DNA of 64,000 bases from Isochrysis galbana. Taxonomy: Eukaryota > Haptophyta > Isochrysidales > Isochrysidaceae. The notes under the pieces were generated by a model. That model did no database searches. It was not told the DNA's origin and saw nothing but the letters and a program-made list of their open reading frames with translations. A program made the translations under genes and the position numbers. Numbering within the stretch: the stretch's first letter is position 1; each line of letters opens with the position of its first letter. Of this stretch, positions 23,916 to 34,213 are shown piece after piece. The DNA is taken from positions 5,680,407 to 5,744,406 of the forward strand of contig CM030932.1 in assembly GCA_018136815.1 (NCBI GenBank), in the 5' to 3' direction.

Positions 23916-26900
23916 CTACTCCCGGGCACGCTTCTCATTCATTTCAAAAGTGTATCCAAATGCATCGATATCGGCTTTCATATATTCAGTAATGATTGCT
24001 CGTGTTCGTTCGTCATAGTACAAGGAGTAGTGGCCGTGAGTTGAGGGATTGCGCTTGATCGAGCTCATCGCGTCGCTGTAGCTCATGCGGCTTAACCCAC
24101 AAATCTTAATTTGAAGAAGCGGCCAGACTTTCGAGAGCTCCTCCAACTTGAAGATGTCATTGACGAGCCGAGCTCCAGATTGATCAACCATCCAAGATAT
24201 CTGCGAAGCATTGAACCACGAGTTCCTCTCGTTGCCATGAGACCTGGATCCGAAGAGATGCTGATCCTTATGGCCAGGTGGGAAAGCCTCGTGCATCTTC
24301 AGTATCCATTCCCGGAAACGAATCCGAGAAACTTCGGGGATTTTCGTCCACTCCCCGGCTTCAGGGAGAAAGCGTTGGTCGCAATGTGTCGGGCGGGGAC
24401 TATGCTGACAACCCGCCTCTTGCAATAAGAAATGAAACATGGACACCTGCACAATAAGACGGATACGAGTGGTTTAGCTCTTGCATCCAGCAGCACAAGT
24501 GAGTGTGTAGGGGGGCAAACCATGCCAGCAAGTCCCGACTTGTGGCGGCGCCGTTGGTGAGCATGCAGCTTTATTTCAGTCCGGTTGCACAAAGAAAACG
24601 GCGCTCACCTGCCTCGCCCAAGGATTGCGAACAAGCGCAAAAGTGTACGCTTGATGCCATGCGATCTGCCCTACTGCCCATGACTGCAATGAGGCCGATG
24701 CATGAAAGAAGCGAGCACCGACCGAACGTAGCTTGGCATTGGCCTCGGGCATTACAACTTCGAGCATTTGATGTGCTGAGTTGGTGAGTAGTGCCCAACG
24801 CATCATCGTACCTCCTGCCTTATTTACATGCACAAAACCAACGGTGGAGAAATTTGCGCCACCCTTTGCGCAGCTGGAATCCGGAGGTCGACGGGGTATT
24901 CTTTGTGGTCCAGCAGGGGGCACCAGGCTATGGGACTTGACGTCTTTCCTCAACCCTTCGACCAATGGGGTCGCAAGTGTCCGATGGAACGATGTCCCGG
25001 CTGTGTTCAATGTTGCGGCTATCTCCATTCTCCGACCATGCGGAAACGAAGCCGCGGGTGTCAGCCAGCTCGTAGATCCCCGATGCATGCCGTCAATATC
25101 CGTCAATAGCGCCTCTAGCGCAGTCAGGCGTCGCCGTGACCAAACGGGAGTCTCAAGCGCTTCGCGCCTACCAAGGTTAGATCGTTTCATTGCTTTGCTT
25201 GCGACGTGGCCGGCAGGCGGCCAAGTGAACCGCTTGTTTACAAGGGGCTTCCCTGTGACGTTAGTCCAAAGATCGGCCAGTCTGTCAGCCTGCGGCTGAG
25301 ATTCCAACTCCGCAAAGGGATGAGAACATCGGGTTAAATCAGTCAATGAGCCTAACCGGGTGTCACAGAAAAGGTCTCCGATACCAATGGAAAACGCCTC
25401 ATTGACAGTGGCATGGCCCCAGTGATATGGCACCAGAACCATATCACCGGGGCCTTGGGTGCATCGGAAGGGCATCCCAGATCCAGCAGGTAGATCGCGA
25501 GGTGCGTGCCTGTCCCGCCAAACGGAGGAAGCGGCACCAGAAATACCTGCAAATCGAGGGGGTGTCAGCAACCAATGTTTCACTCCGAAGAAAACCACGT
25601 TGTACGCGGCGCCATGAAAGTGAAGGGCGGCACCACTGCCATTACCACCAGCAAAGAGCTGATGAGAGCCGGCGTTGACCCAGGATTCTCTCAGCATGGA
25701 GACGGGCGGCAACGTCGCCTCGTAACGAAACTTCGTGGGTAGCTGGGACCATAATGACCCCGACATGTTTAGCCCAAGGTCACCGACGCCCGAAGGTTTC
25801 GTTACGCAGATGGGTAGTGTGTGGCCCGGATCGTCGCATGCGGGATGGGAATTCAAATCGAGGTATGAGAACATGCCACAGAATGCTTGATCTGTTAGAG
25901 AAGGATATGCGGTTCTACCGCAAGGCCGCAACTGGGTCTGTGCTTGCCTCATAGGGCCAGTGTCCTTCGCAAATCCGCAGCGCTCAGCAAGAGAGACTGC
26001 GCCTCTGAGTAAAACGGGACGACCCTTCAAAAAATATTCGTGCATATACTCATCGGCTGTAAGGGATGGGCCGCGCTGGTCGATGTCGCAGGCTTGTCGT
26101 TGTGCCTCTGTGGGTTCTGGTGCAGCGTCCCAACCCCCACCTTCACCACACCTTGCGGATGGCGCAGATGTACTCGTTGACGGTGCAGGGTCGACTCTTG
26201 GTGCAGCACGGGGTAGATGGGCCATCCCGACGTTTCGAAGAAGCGCCGGGATAAGAGGTGAGCCAGGGAGGCTTGCGAACTGCGCTGCGAGCTTCTCTTG
26301 TTCACGGCGATGCCGCATGGGCAAACTGCGAATCATCATTGCCAGAATTTCCACCTGCCCCATAAGCATCGCCTCATCCACTGCGGAGACGCCTTGCGCA
26401 TTCGTCACCAGCGGCGACGCGCCAACATTCAGCAATAGGCGGGTCGCCTCTTGGGCTCCGACGAAGGCGCACAGGTGGAGCGGCGTGTTACCCCTTTGAT
26501 TGGCCTGGTTGGATAAGGCTGGGGCCTTCTCAAGAACAGCAGCCACAAGTGGGTTGATGGCTTGTGCCAGCAGGTTGGTGATGTCGTGGCGATATCTCGT
26601 CGTGTCGCCGGGGTTTGTCCATTCCTCCAGCCGTGAGATGTCGCCGGCCTTAAACGAGACGAGCGAGCCGATCAGCACGTGCAGAACAGTGTGACCACCT
26701 GGGCCCGCAACTGCCAGCTCGGAGGCAGAGGCAGAACGGATGCATTGCTCAATCATCACGACGGACGAGCGGGCGGCGCACTCGACCACGGAGTTAATGC
26801 TCGGTGAAGGATGCTTGGGGAGAACGGATGCCATGAGTAGAGCCAGCCAGTGGGGGAACCCCATCGCCCTGCTGGCCACGACCAGAAGCGCCGGCAACGA

Positions 26901-27026
26901 CGGCGCCAACAGCGAGTCGTTCGGGAGGGAATGCGGAAAGGTTCGTGCGCTCCTCCCCCCCCCCCCCCCCCCCCCGGCCTCTCTTTCGCTGGCGCTCTTG
27001 AGCCTCTGGGGGGCCCCAATCTGCAC
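23916..27026 (-). CDS. Ankyrin + JmjC-like + sulfotransferase fusion protein
   Basis: Two exons, 24609-27026 and 23916-24446 (intron GTGAGC...GTGCAG, 162 bp, AG|G at both ends), 982 residues from ATG 27026; ATG 26864 (Met55) is the likelier start because the first codons lie in a dispersed repeat. Residues about 105-235 are ankyrin-like (RGNTPLHLCAFVGAQEATRL). About 320-555 form a JmjC/cupin-8 domain: YFLKGRPVLLRGAV, then ALHFHGAAYNVVFFGVKHW with H471 and K484, and VPYHWGHATVN with H538. The usual metal-binding Asp of HxD is Ala473, so dioxygenase activity is doubtful. About 727-982 form a sulfotransferase-2 type domain: phosphosulfate-binding loop HVNKAGGT (733-740), LVRNPWAR (798-805), and in exon 2 the C-terminal SLYYDERTRAIITEY and DIDAFGYTF. 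The protein may recognise a partner through ankyrin repeats and sulfate a glycan or protein. Confidence 0.78.
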
Positions 27027-27100
27027 CTGTCTGCCTGTCGACCACAGGGGGGAGGGGGGGGCTGGCCACGACAGGCCAAGGGTGGCGCGAGCCAGGCAAG

Positions 27101-27170
27101 AGGTGTCGTTCCGTCAATGATGGGACATCAATCGAATGGAGCCATCAAATGTCCATAGTCATGTATACAA
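27101..27170 (+). mobile_element. 5' end of an AGGTGTCG-family TIR transposon
   Basis: Starts AGGTGTCGTTCCGTCA and continues with the conserved subterminal GGGACATCAATCGAA and CATCAAATGTCC seen at 41510. After about 70 bp the LINE 3' end begins. A matching inverted end is at 33232, but host genes lie between, so these are probably remnants of separate copies. Confidence 0.7.
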
Positions 27171-27234
27171 CAATATTCACATACCCTATTATCGATTTTT
27201 AGGGTGTGTGCGAAAAGTTTGTTTTAAACCAGAT

Positions 27235-29770
27235 GTTGGAAAAAAAAACCTTTTAATATTCTCGCCACGCACGCGGCTATGTAGCTGTCTATCGTAGCCA
27301 CGCCCGTTTCCCTTCCTTTCCCTCACTACCCGCCTTGCGGCAACTCCCCTCGTGCTCTACTTAGGGGCCCAGGTTGTGGGGGGGGTTGGGTAGGGCGGGG
27401 GTGCACCGGCCCCTAGTGGTCTGTCCTCGCCCTCCTCCTGTGCCTCTAGGTGGCCCGCTTCTCCCTGCGTCGGTGTGAGTGGATGATTGTTGCTGCGTCT
27501 CCTTTGTTTTCATCGCCCATCCCTTTTTGGGGTGTTTTCTAGGAGGGAGATGCGCCTCAGCCTTAGGCGAGTTTTTCGGCTAGGCCGAGTGTCCCTGCTA
27601 CGAGGCCGAGGTTGTCGTTCATTATCAGCTTTCCTTTGTCGTTTTCTGTAAAAATGGGGGCGCTGAGCTCTAGCGGTCTTTTCAGCTTAGGTTTTCTCCC
27701 CTGGGCCACCTTACGAGTGCGCATTCGGTGATCGCCGTTTGGCGGGGCAATGCCCCTCACCAGGGTAGTGAACCTTATTAGCGTGGACTCCAAGACCGGT
27801 ATGTAGTGGTACGTGTGTGCTTCAAACTCTATTCTGTAGAAGTCTCTTATTATGTATCGCCATGCTATTACATAGAGGGTTTTTAGGCTATCTGGCGTGG
27901 TTTCTGCCGGGTATGCAAACAGTCTGTCTTTTGTTTTCTGTTTTTTTGGCCTATTCGGTTTCGGGGTGTAGTTAGCGATTGCGTCTAACGTGTCGAAGAT
28001 CTTCCTCGTCGCGGGGCACCACGCTAGATGACACGAATCTTCTTGGTATTTGCCGCACATTCTGCACTTTTTCGTCGTGCTATTCTCGAATCTGTTCCTG
28101 GTACCTATCCTCCTGTGGGTGATGTGTTTGAAGTGTGGGTGTTTGTCGGTGTGTTTTAGCAACGGCAGGGTATATAGCTTGGCTATGTGTTTCCAGTCGT
28201 CTTTGGTGATGTCGAGGCGTTTTTCCCACGCTTTTCTGGCTGCCTGTGAGTCGTTGCGGCGTGCTGCTTTGAGCGCGACCTTTGTGATGTCGGAAACTGT
28301 GATCGCGTCGAAAGCGATTTTTCCCTTTTGTATCGCGTACTCGTCAGCTAACGGGTACTCCATGTATCTGGGTCCTTTGTATCCATTCTCCCACCGCGCC
28401 GGTGGGTGATATCGTTGAAGTTCTTCGTCGTTAACTACGTTGCCGGTGTCGGAAATCTCTCCGAGGTAATCCGTGTTAGCGTGGATCCAAACGTTGTTGA
28501 GTTTTTTGATGTATTTCTCATCGTCTGAGACTCTAACTTCTTCTTGTTTCGCTTCCTCCGCTCCTTGCGAGGCGTCTCTGTTATCTTCCAAGGAGGGCCT
28601 CTCCCCATGGTCGGGCGGTGGGCGTTCCGACGCTTTGTTGAGTATTTGTCGCGCGTGTTCGATTACCGCGCTCCATGAGTCTAGGAACTCCGATTTATGG
28701 ATGGTTCGGTTTTCGTGTATAAATGTCTCTGGAAGGTGTTCGACATAGGCCGAGCACTCTTCTCTGCTGTAGGGTGTCGTGAAGGCGTCGTCCTTATACA
28801 CGTTGTGCACTACGTTGGTGTGCAGGGTCTCCCACATTCGTGCCCACGAGGCACGAATCGCTGGAGGAGGGAGGTGCGGGTTATGCCACAAGGGCTGCGA
28901 GAGCGCGCCCTCGCGTGTGAGGAACGAGGGCTGTATGTCTAGATCTCTGAAGTTCGCGATGGCCTCTATCCAAAATGTCGGGAGTGCCGGGTTGCCCATC
29001 AGGCTGCACGTCAGTGTTTTTATCGGGATCTTGGAGAGGACAGCGCCCCTTCCTAGTCCGGTGCGGCAGAACCATGCGTCGAGCGCGTGTTTCCATAGCG
29101 CTTTTCGCGCGTTAAGATAGTTTAGTATCCATTTGGATTGCAGGGCCTTGATATGGGTCGGCCAGTGAAGGAGCCCTATCCCCATTGATCTTGTTGCACT
29201 TTTGTCGTGGGATGTGGCATAGTGTGGGTATTTGACCCACTTGTGTAGTTTGTTGGTGTGTGGGCTTGTCCAGAGGACAGCGTCTGCGGCTCTTTGAATC
29301 CGCGTGTGGAACCATCTCGGGGCGGCTAGCGTCTGCAACCAGTATCTAGGTGTCCCGTATATCATGTAGTTTACAATAGTTGCCCTTCCAAATATCGTCA
29401 TATATTTGGTGGCTGGCGCTAGGCTGGCCACTTTGTCATCGACTTTGTCGGCTAGTTTCGTCCAGAAGGGTTTTAGCGCCTCCGGCGCTCCCAGCGGAAC
29501 GCCTAGTATCGTCAGGTATTCGTTGTTGTTTATCCAGTTGTACCTCCGCATATCCCACGGGGGCCTTTGGGCTCTTTGCGCCCCCATCCGGAGCCCTTGA
29601 AATTTGCCCTCGTTTGTCTTGCCTCCCGTAGCTTTTTCGTGCAGTTTAACCCAATACAAAGATTTTTTGATGCTTCTATAGTCTCGGGCTATTAGTGCCG
29701 TATCGTCCGCGAACTGACTTATGCGCAAGGCACACGCCACCGCCTGGTTCATTGCGTGCACCTGCTAGGC
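27235..29770 (-). mobile_element. LINE retrotransposon, 5'-truncated
   Basis: The minus-strand element ends at about 27235 with GGCGAGAATATTAAAAGG followed by oligo-T rather than poly-A. The same 3' end recurs at 32826 and 37216. The coding part starts just at the reverse-transcriptase catalytic motif, so everything upstream (endonuclease and most of the RT) is missing. 5' truncation is typical of target-primed LINE insertion. Confidence 0.8.
27563..29761 (-). CDS. LINE reverse transcriptase, C-terminal part
   Basis: 732-residue open frame without internal stops. It starts at QFADDTALIA, the RT catalytic box (motif C, FADD), followed by the thumb and a long C-terminal region. A zinc-knuckle-like CRMCGKYQEDSCHLAWC (the RVT zinc-binding type found in plant and algal LINEs) lies near residue 590, and the frame ends LAEKLA. 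The finger and palm halves and any apurinic endonuclease are absent. The same last 50 residues are readable in the copy at 36755-36895 (KASQGRKPKLK...AERLA). The intact frame suggests a young insertion, but it cannot be autonomous. Confidence 0.85.
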   Translation of the reverse strand: MHAMNQAVACALRISQFADDTALIARDYRSIKKSLYWVKLHEKATGGKTNEGKFQGLRMGAQRAQRPPWDMRRYNWINNNEYLTILGVPLGAPEALKPFWTKLADKVDDKVASLAPATKYMTIFGRATIVNYMIYGTPRYWLQTLAAPRWFHTRIQRAADAVLWTSPHTNKLHKWVKYPHYATSHDKSATRSMGIGLLHWPTHIKALQSKWILNYLNARKALWKHALDAWFCRTGLGRGAVLSKIPIKTLTCSLMGNPALPTFWIEAIANFRDLDIQPSFLTREGALSQPLWHNPHLPPPAIRASWARMWETLHTNVVHNVYKDDAFTTPYSREECSAYVEHLPETFIHENRTIHKSEFLDSWSAVIEHARQILNKASERPPPDHGERPSLEDNRDASQGAEEAKQEEVRVSDDEKYIKKLNNVWIHANTDYLGEISDTGNVVNDEELQRYHPPARWENGYKGPRYMEYPLADEYAIQKGKIAFDAITVSDITKVALKAARRNDSQAARKAWEKRLDITKDDWKHIAKLYTLPLLKHTDKHPHFKHITHRRIGTRNRFENSTTKKCRMCGKYQEDSCHLAWCPATRKIFDTLDAIANYTPKPNRPKKQKTKDRLFAYPAETTPDSLKTLYVIAWRYIIRDFYRIEFEAHTYHYIPVLESTLIRFTTLVRGIAPPNGDHRMRTRKVAQGRKPKLKRPLELSAPIFTENDKGKLIMNDNLGLVAGTLGLAEKLA

Positions 29771-29930
29771 TCCCGGCTCTAGCCTCCTACTTACCAATGA
29801 ATGAAGAAGAGAAGAAGAGGTGAACATAAGAGTTGAATTACATATCCATTTCATTCACTCTCACTTCTCTCACACACTTTTGGACTTATTGTAGCGCAAC
29901 ATCACAGCAGACTGGATTTGATCTGCCAAG

Positions 29931-30420
29931 CTAGATGTGGGGCGAGTGTCGGAGTGTTTTCCTGACCCAGCGGCTGAAGATGATTTCTGCTTTGGGTGGT
30001 GGGTTCCCGCCAGATGCGCTGTGAGGCGCTCTGGCAGGATCTTGGGCTTTTCTGCTCGCTGCAGAGTAGAGAGCTACGACGTGGCCCGTCCTGAGGCCGC
30101 CCACGGGTCTCGCCTCATCGATCAGCGCCGAATCTGGCACTGTCAGAGAGAGGAGGGCCGCGAGGGCAGCCTCAACGCGGAGGCTCGTCAGCCACGCGTG
30201 GACGGCCGCGTCGGTGAGCTGGTCCTGGTTCTCGATGCCGAGTTCGAGTGAGGGCAAAGCCTGCGAGGGGCGGGTCGGGATGGTCGGGGCGGGGTCTGTG
30301 GCAGCCAGGGTAGCCGCGTGCGCGCGCTGTGAGGAGCTGGGTGGGCTGCGCGGGCAATGATGCCAGAGGGTCAGGGGGTGGTCGGACTGTCGGCAGCCCG
30401 ACACGGCGCTGCATCGGGCG
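29931..30420 (-). other. Unassigned minus-strand open frame
   Basis: About 160 residues of a longer frame whose upstream half is transposon end sequence. The part HAWLTSLRVEAALAALL and following could be a helical protein, but I recognise no family. It may be a host 3' exon or chance. It lies between the LINE 5' truncation point and a GGGCGGTC-family end. Confidence 0.2.
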
Positions 30421-30439
30421 GGAATCAAATGCCGAATGT

Positions 30440-30680
30440 AGCTTAGATATAAAGGAACCGATCCCCCCGCGGGCGCGACCGCCAAATTTTTACGTGTAGA
30501 GCGTGAGCGCGCGTGACGGAGGGGGGGGGGAGGGGGGGAGAATCGCACCATTTCCTGGCTAAGATTTTCGTGGCGGCAGGTGGCCCCCCCTGAAGGTTTT
30601 TTATTGGGCCTCGCGCCACGGTCAAAAAATGCAGCCCAACCCTTACTATTAGTTAAAAAGCCCCTGTTTGACCGCCCTAT
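30440..30680 (+). mobile_element. Right end of a GGGCGGTC-family element
   Basis: Ends TTAAAAAGCCCCTGTTTGAC then CGCCC|TA at 30678, like the right end at 16028, including the preceding CACGGTCAAAAAA. No left end is found nearby, so this copy is truncated. Confidence 0.65.
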
Positions 30681-31035
30681 TGATTGTGCAGGCCCACCCA
30701 TGGGGTGTCTGCGATGGAGGAAGGGGGGAACGCGGCCCCCATGACCCTATCAGTTTTACTGATAGTTGGAACGACACCTAAGAAGGCAGGCCGTCAGAGA
30801 GAGAGAGGCCAGAACACAAAACATAAAAGGCCCTCCTGGAACCCACCACCCGAACCGGGCCCAAGGTAGCGCACCTGGGCCGCACCCCGGAAACCAAAGA
30901 CGAAGGAACGAAGGGGGGAAGGGAAAGGGGAGGAGCGATGGGAACAGGGGCGATGTCGGATAGAAGGCGTAAGGAACCGGCCGATAGTAGGTGTCGTTGC
31001 CCTGAATCTTCAGATGTTTTCTTTAGCCACATACA
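30681..31035. repeat. Two dispersed repeats
   Basis: 30681-30773 (GGCCCACCCATGGGGTGTC, GGGGGGAACGCGGCC, GATAGTTG) is the reverse complement of 45886-45975, with a weaker third copy at 45298-45385. 30840-31030 (GGTAGCGCACCTGGGCCG ... GAATCTTCAGATGTTTT) matches the order of motifs at 47455-47625 and looks like the 3' end of a second non-LTR family. Confidence 0.7.
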
Positions 31036-31302
31036 CCGGACGAGCCATGCACCAACCGCGCACACCCCCATCGCGGGGGAGGGGCTCCGTTGTCCGTTGC
31101 CGTCGAAGGGCTACTGAGCTATACTCACACAACAAGAAAACTCTGACGATTCTCGTACTCGTACTAGTATTGTACTAGAGTAGAGTACTTTACTAGGAGA
31201 GCTCGGCGCCCCTCGTCCTCCTCTCCCCCCCCGTCAACTCTGCCTCCCTCGTCGCCCGCTCTCTCGCCGGTGGTCTCAAGTCTCCGCGCTTCCGAGCGGT
31301 GG

Positions 31303-32735
31303 ATGGCAGCACCCAGCGACACCGACGACTTCCACTACGACACTCCAACGCTGAGCGTCGTGAAGTCTCTCCCGAATATCAGCGCGCTCCCACCGCTCTG
31401 CGCAGCGGGAGATACACTTTACCTTGACCTGGATGAGACGCTGATCAGCGCCGAGCCCGATGCAGCTGAGGTGTCTGCCAAGGCACTCGCCAACGCTTTG
31501 CACCAGCACGGCGCGGATCCCTCCTCAAGCTGGGAGGCGGCGTGCTTTGTATGGGAAGCATTTCAGGGTCCCTGTGCTGTCAAGCCGACCGAGGGTGGAG
31601 CAACGATCGCTGCACTCCTCGAGTTGCGCCAACGTGGCCTCCACATGGTAGGAATCACTGCAAGGGCGCCATCTGTCAGCCGTGAGACAGAGCTTCAGCT
31701 GGAGCGTTGTGGTATCCTGCGCTTTCTGAGTCCGCTGACGCTTGGCGATATCTCCGAAGCGGAAGGGCCGACGATGCCTCCTTTGACTCATCGGCATGGT
31801 ATCATCTATTGTACCGGGTCAAGAAAGGTGCACCGCACCCCCAACCCCCATTGAGCTCGTGTCTTCCCGCATCTCTGATGATTCGATTCTCCTCGACGTA
31901 GGCTGAAGGGTTGGTTGCATACGAATCATTTCGGCGCGGCGGCGGCTTCAGGCGCGGTGGAGGCGTCGAACGTGTTGTAGGTGGTGAAGGCGATCTCGGA
32001 CACCATGGAGATGATGCAATGCCAGCCGGCCGGGTGGTACGTGCTCTGGCCCCTTACCCAATAAATATTCCCCACAGTTCTCCTCGTGCTGCTTTCACTA
32101 CGGAATAGATAGCGCCTCGACCATCATCATAGACCATAGTCAAGCAGGAGCGACCATTTCATTGTTCCTACACCATGTGCGTGCGGTATAATATGGCCAT
32201 GTATTACGGTATTGTCCTTACACAACCAACTTCCCTGTCCTCCGCATGTATTCCTTGCGTCTGTATCCCGTAGGTTGCCGTGGATGACAAACTTCAAAAT
32301 CTCGAGCACATCCAAGAGTTGCTCCTAACATCAGGAAGATCATATTTGGGGCTTCATTACGTTGCACCCGACAAGGCAGATACACCTCCATACCAGCCGC
32401 CACGGGCTATGCTGCTCCTCGCTGCAGCACTGTCAAATCCCCGTGGCCGATCTCGATTGGATGCGGCCATCAAGACCATGAAGGCAGCAACTAGAGCTCG
32501 TCAGGGTCTAGGAGTTCTTGCTGTCGCGCGACCGGACTATAGTGCCCAAGCTGCCAACGCCGTAGGTTACGTTTTGGAGGCTTGTAAGTCTACAATGCGT
32601 CGCGGAGGAGAACTGGCATCAGAAGCTATTGAATTGATCCCTGCGCCATCTCGTCTCCGGTTGCCAATTGCTAGCGCGAGTTCCTTGCTTGTCGTTGCTG
32701 CGATCGCTCGTATAGCCACAAAGGCGCAGCGCTGA
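31303..32735 (+). CDS. HAD-superfamily, DUF2608-like protein, three exons
   Basis: Exons 31303-31827, 31902-31973 and 32274-32735 give about 352 residues. The first HAD motif is DTLYLDLDETLI (D42, D44). ITARAPS fits motif II with its threonine, and GIIYCTGSRK resembles the DUF2608 signature (GIIYT.G..KG). After two introns VAVDDKLQNLEHI supplies the motif IV acidic pair (D203, D204). So the catalytic set of a Mg-dependent phosphohydrolase is complete. The C-terminus has an Ala-rich hydrophobic segment (LPIASASSLLVVAAIARIA) that could anchor the protein in a membrane. DUF2608 is best known from intracellular bacteria, and its substrate is unknown. The exon 2/3 join assumes donor GTTGTA at 31974. 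A start at 31270 is also open. Confidence 0.7.
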
Positions 32736-32825
32736 GGTTGTCATCGCCTAACCAGCATGCACCCATGTACCCATGCGGCGCATTTCATCTTGGTTCATAA
32801 TCATACGGACCGGGTGTGTGAACTG

Positions 32826-33010
32826 AAAAATCTTATTAATATTCTCGCCGCGCGCGCGACCCTGCAGGTCTGGTCTGCAGCCACGCCCGTATCCCTTATC
32901 ACGCCCTCCACTTGCCTTGCGGCTCGTCCCCTTGTGCTCTACTTACTACTTAAGGGCGCTCGGTGTACGGGGCTTCCGGTGACAGGCGGCGCTATCGCCC
33001 TGGCAGCATC
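32826..33010 (-). mobile_element. Short 3' fragment of the 27235 LINE family
   Basis: TTAATATTCTCGCCGCGCG at 32833 followed by CAGCCACGCCCGTATCCC, CTTGCGGC and GTGCTCTACTTA matches 27250-27375 in order. It contains 3' untranslated sequence only, a severe 5' truncation. Confidence 0.75.
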
Positions 33011-33189
33011 GCAGTGACCAGGGCGGCCGAGAGGAGGGGGAGCGGCGCCATCGCTCGCGCTCTCTTCGTGACAGAACCGGATAAAAGTTCCTTTACAAAC
33101 CCCGCACACCACTATCTCACGCACACTCACAGTAATAGCAATACGCAATACGTAGAAAACTAACGTAGACCGGACGTGCGCGTAAAGGG

Positions 33190-33232
33190 GGCTCCATTTG
33201 AGTGATGTCCCATAATTGACGGAACGACACCT
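33190..33232 (-). mobile_element. 5' end of an AGGTGTCG-family TIR transposon
   Basis: Reads, reversed, AGGTGTCGTTCCGTCA then TATGGGACATCACTCAAA. About 45 bp is conserved. Confidence 0.6.
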
Positions 33233-33452
33233 TCTTCGAATGCGAAGCCGAAGTCGCCAAGCGCAGGGAGCGCAACAAGACGCGCAAGAACACCCCCCGC
33301 CCGAAATTAGCCCACGAGCCCACGAAGCACTCGGCAAGGCCCAGCCCGAGCCATGCGCATGTGCGGATGCTTCACCCAAGGGCTGTGCCTTCGCAACAAG
33401 CGCGGAGTGCGCTGGAACCTACCGCACGAAGTCCCGGGCGCCTGGCGCCTGG

Positions 33453-33890
33453 ATCGATATTATAATGAAAACTTCATAATATTTTTACCGCACTCGCGGC
33501 GAATGGAACCACTACCACTACTACCTACATACATACACGTAGTATACTTTCTACACCCCCACTCAACCGGCCCTTCCCCCCCCGCCATCAGGCGGCTCCC
33601 CCCGTGCACTACTAGGGGGATCGGGGTGAAGGGCTTAGATATGGTCCGGTGGCCTGCGCCCCCCCCCCCCCAGGCAAGCCTGCCTGTGAGAGAGTGCCTC
33701 AGCAGGGCAGTCTGCTCCTGGCGCAAGCCATCAGGCATGCGAGGAGCATGGGTGGTTCCTCCCCTATGGCGGGGGAGGAGTGGAGAGAGGGGGGGGCTCG
33801 TGCCCCCCCATGGGCGAACCAAGTATAAACTTAGTTGAATAAGGATCGATATTATAATAGAAAACTGAATATTAGTGCCGCTACTGCTAC
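33453..33890. repeat. Repeat copy flanked by duplicated ATCGATATTATAAT
   Basis: 33600-33842 is the inverted counterpart of 12908-13150. GGATCGATATTATAAT occurs on both sides (33452 and 33843), each followed by GAAAAC, so the repeat may have inserted there and duplicated its target, or the flanks are parts of a larger element. No gene is seen between 32736 and 34213. Confidence 0.55.
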
Positions 33891-34213
33891 TGCATGTGCA
33901 TGGCGGGATTCCGGGACTGAAACGTTGTCCCATTCCAATTAGCTAATGGGGTTGGATAGGATATAACATTAATTATTTTATGTTATTCATTATTCCATTT
34001 TACACGGGAGTAGGGCACGACTACATCCCATCTGCCAGCGCTTCATGGCTGCTAGACTTTCGGTCTCGCACGAACGCTCGGTGCTCGGCCTTGGCTCTGG
34101 CTCAAAAGTAGTTGGCTACAACGCTACAATGCCCACCACGCGCACCCACGCGGCAAAAGACCACGGCTTTTGGGCTTCATTTGGTCTCTCTGATCAGCCA
34201 AATTCGTTAACCC

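Noticed and set aside
27101-33232. A single 6.1-kb transposon bounded by two inverted AGGTGTCG ends
   Set aside because: It would enclose host-like DUF2608 exons and a LINE, and the ends differ in their subterminal match; two separate remnants are simpler.
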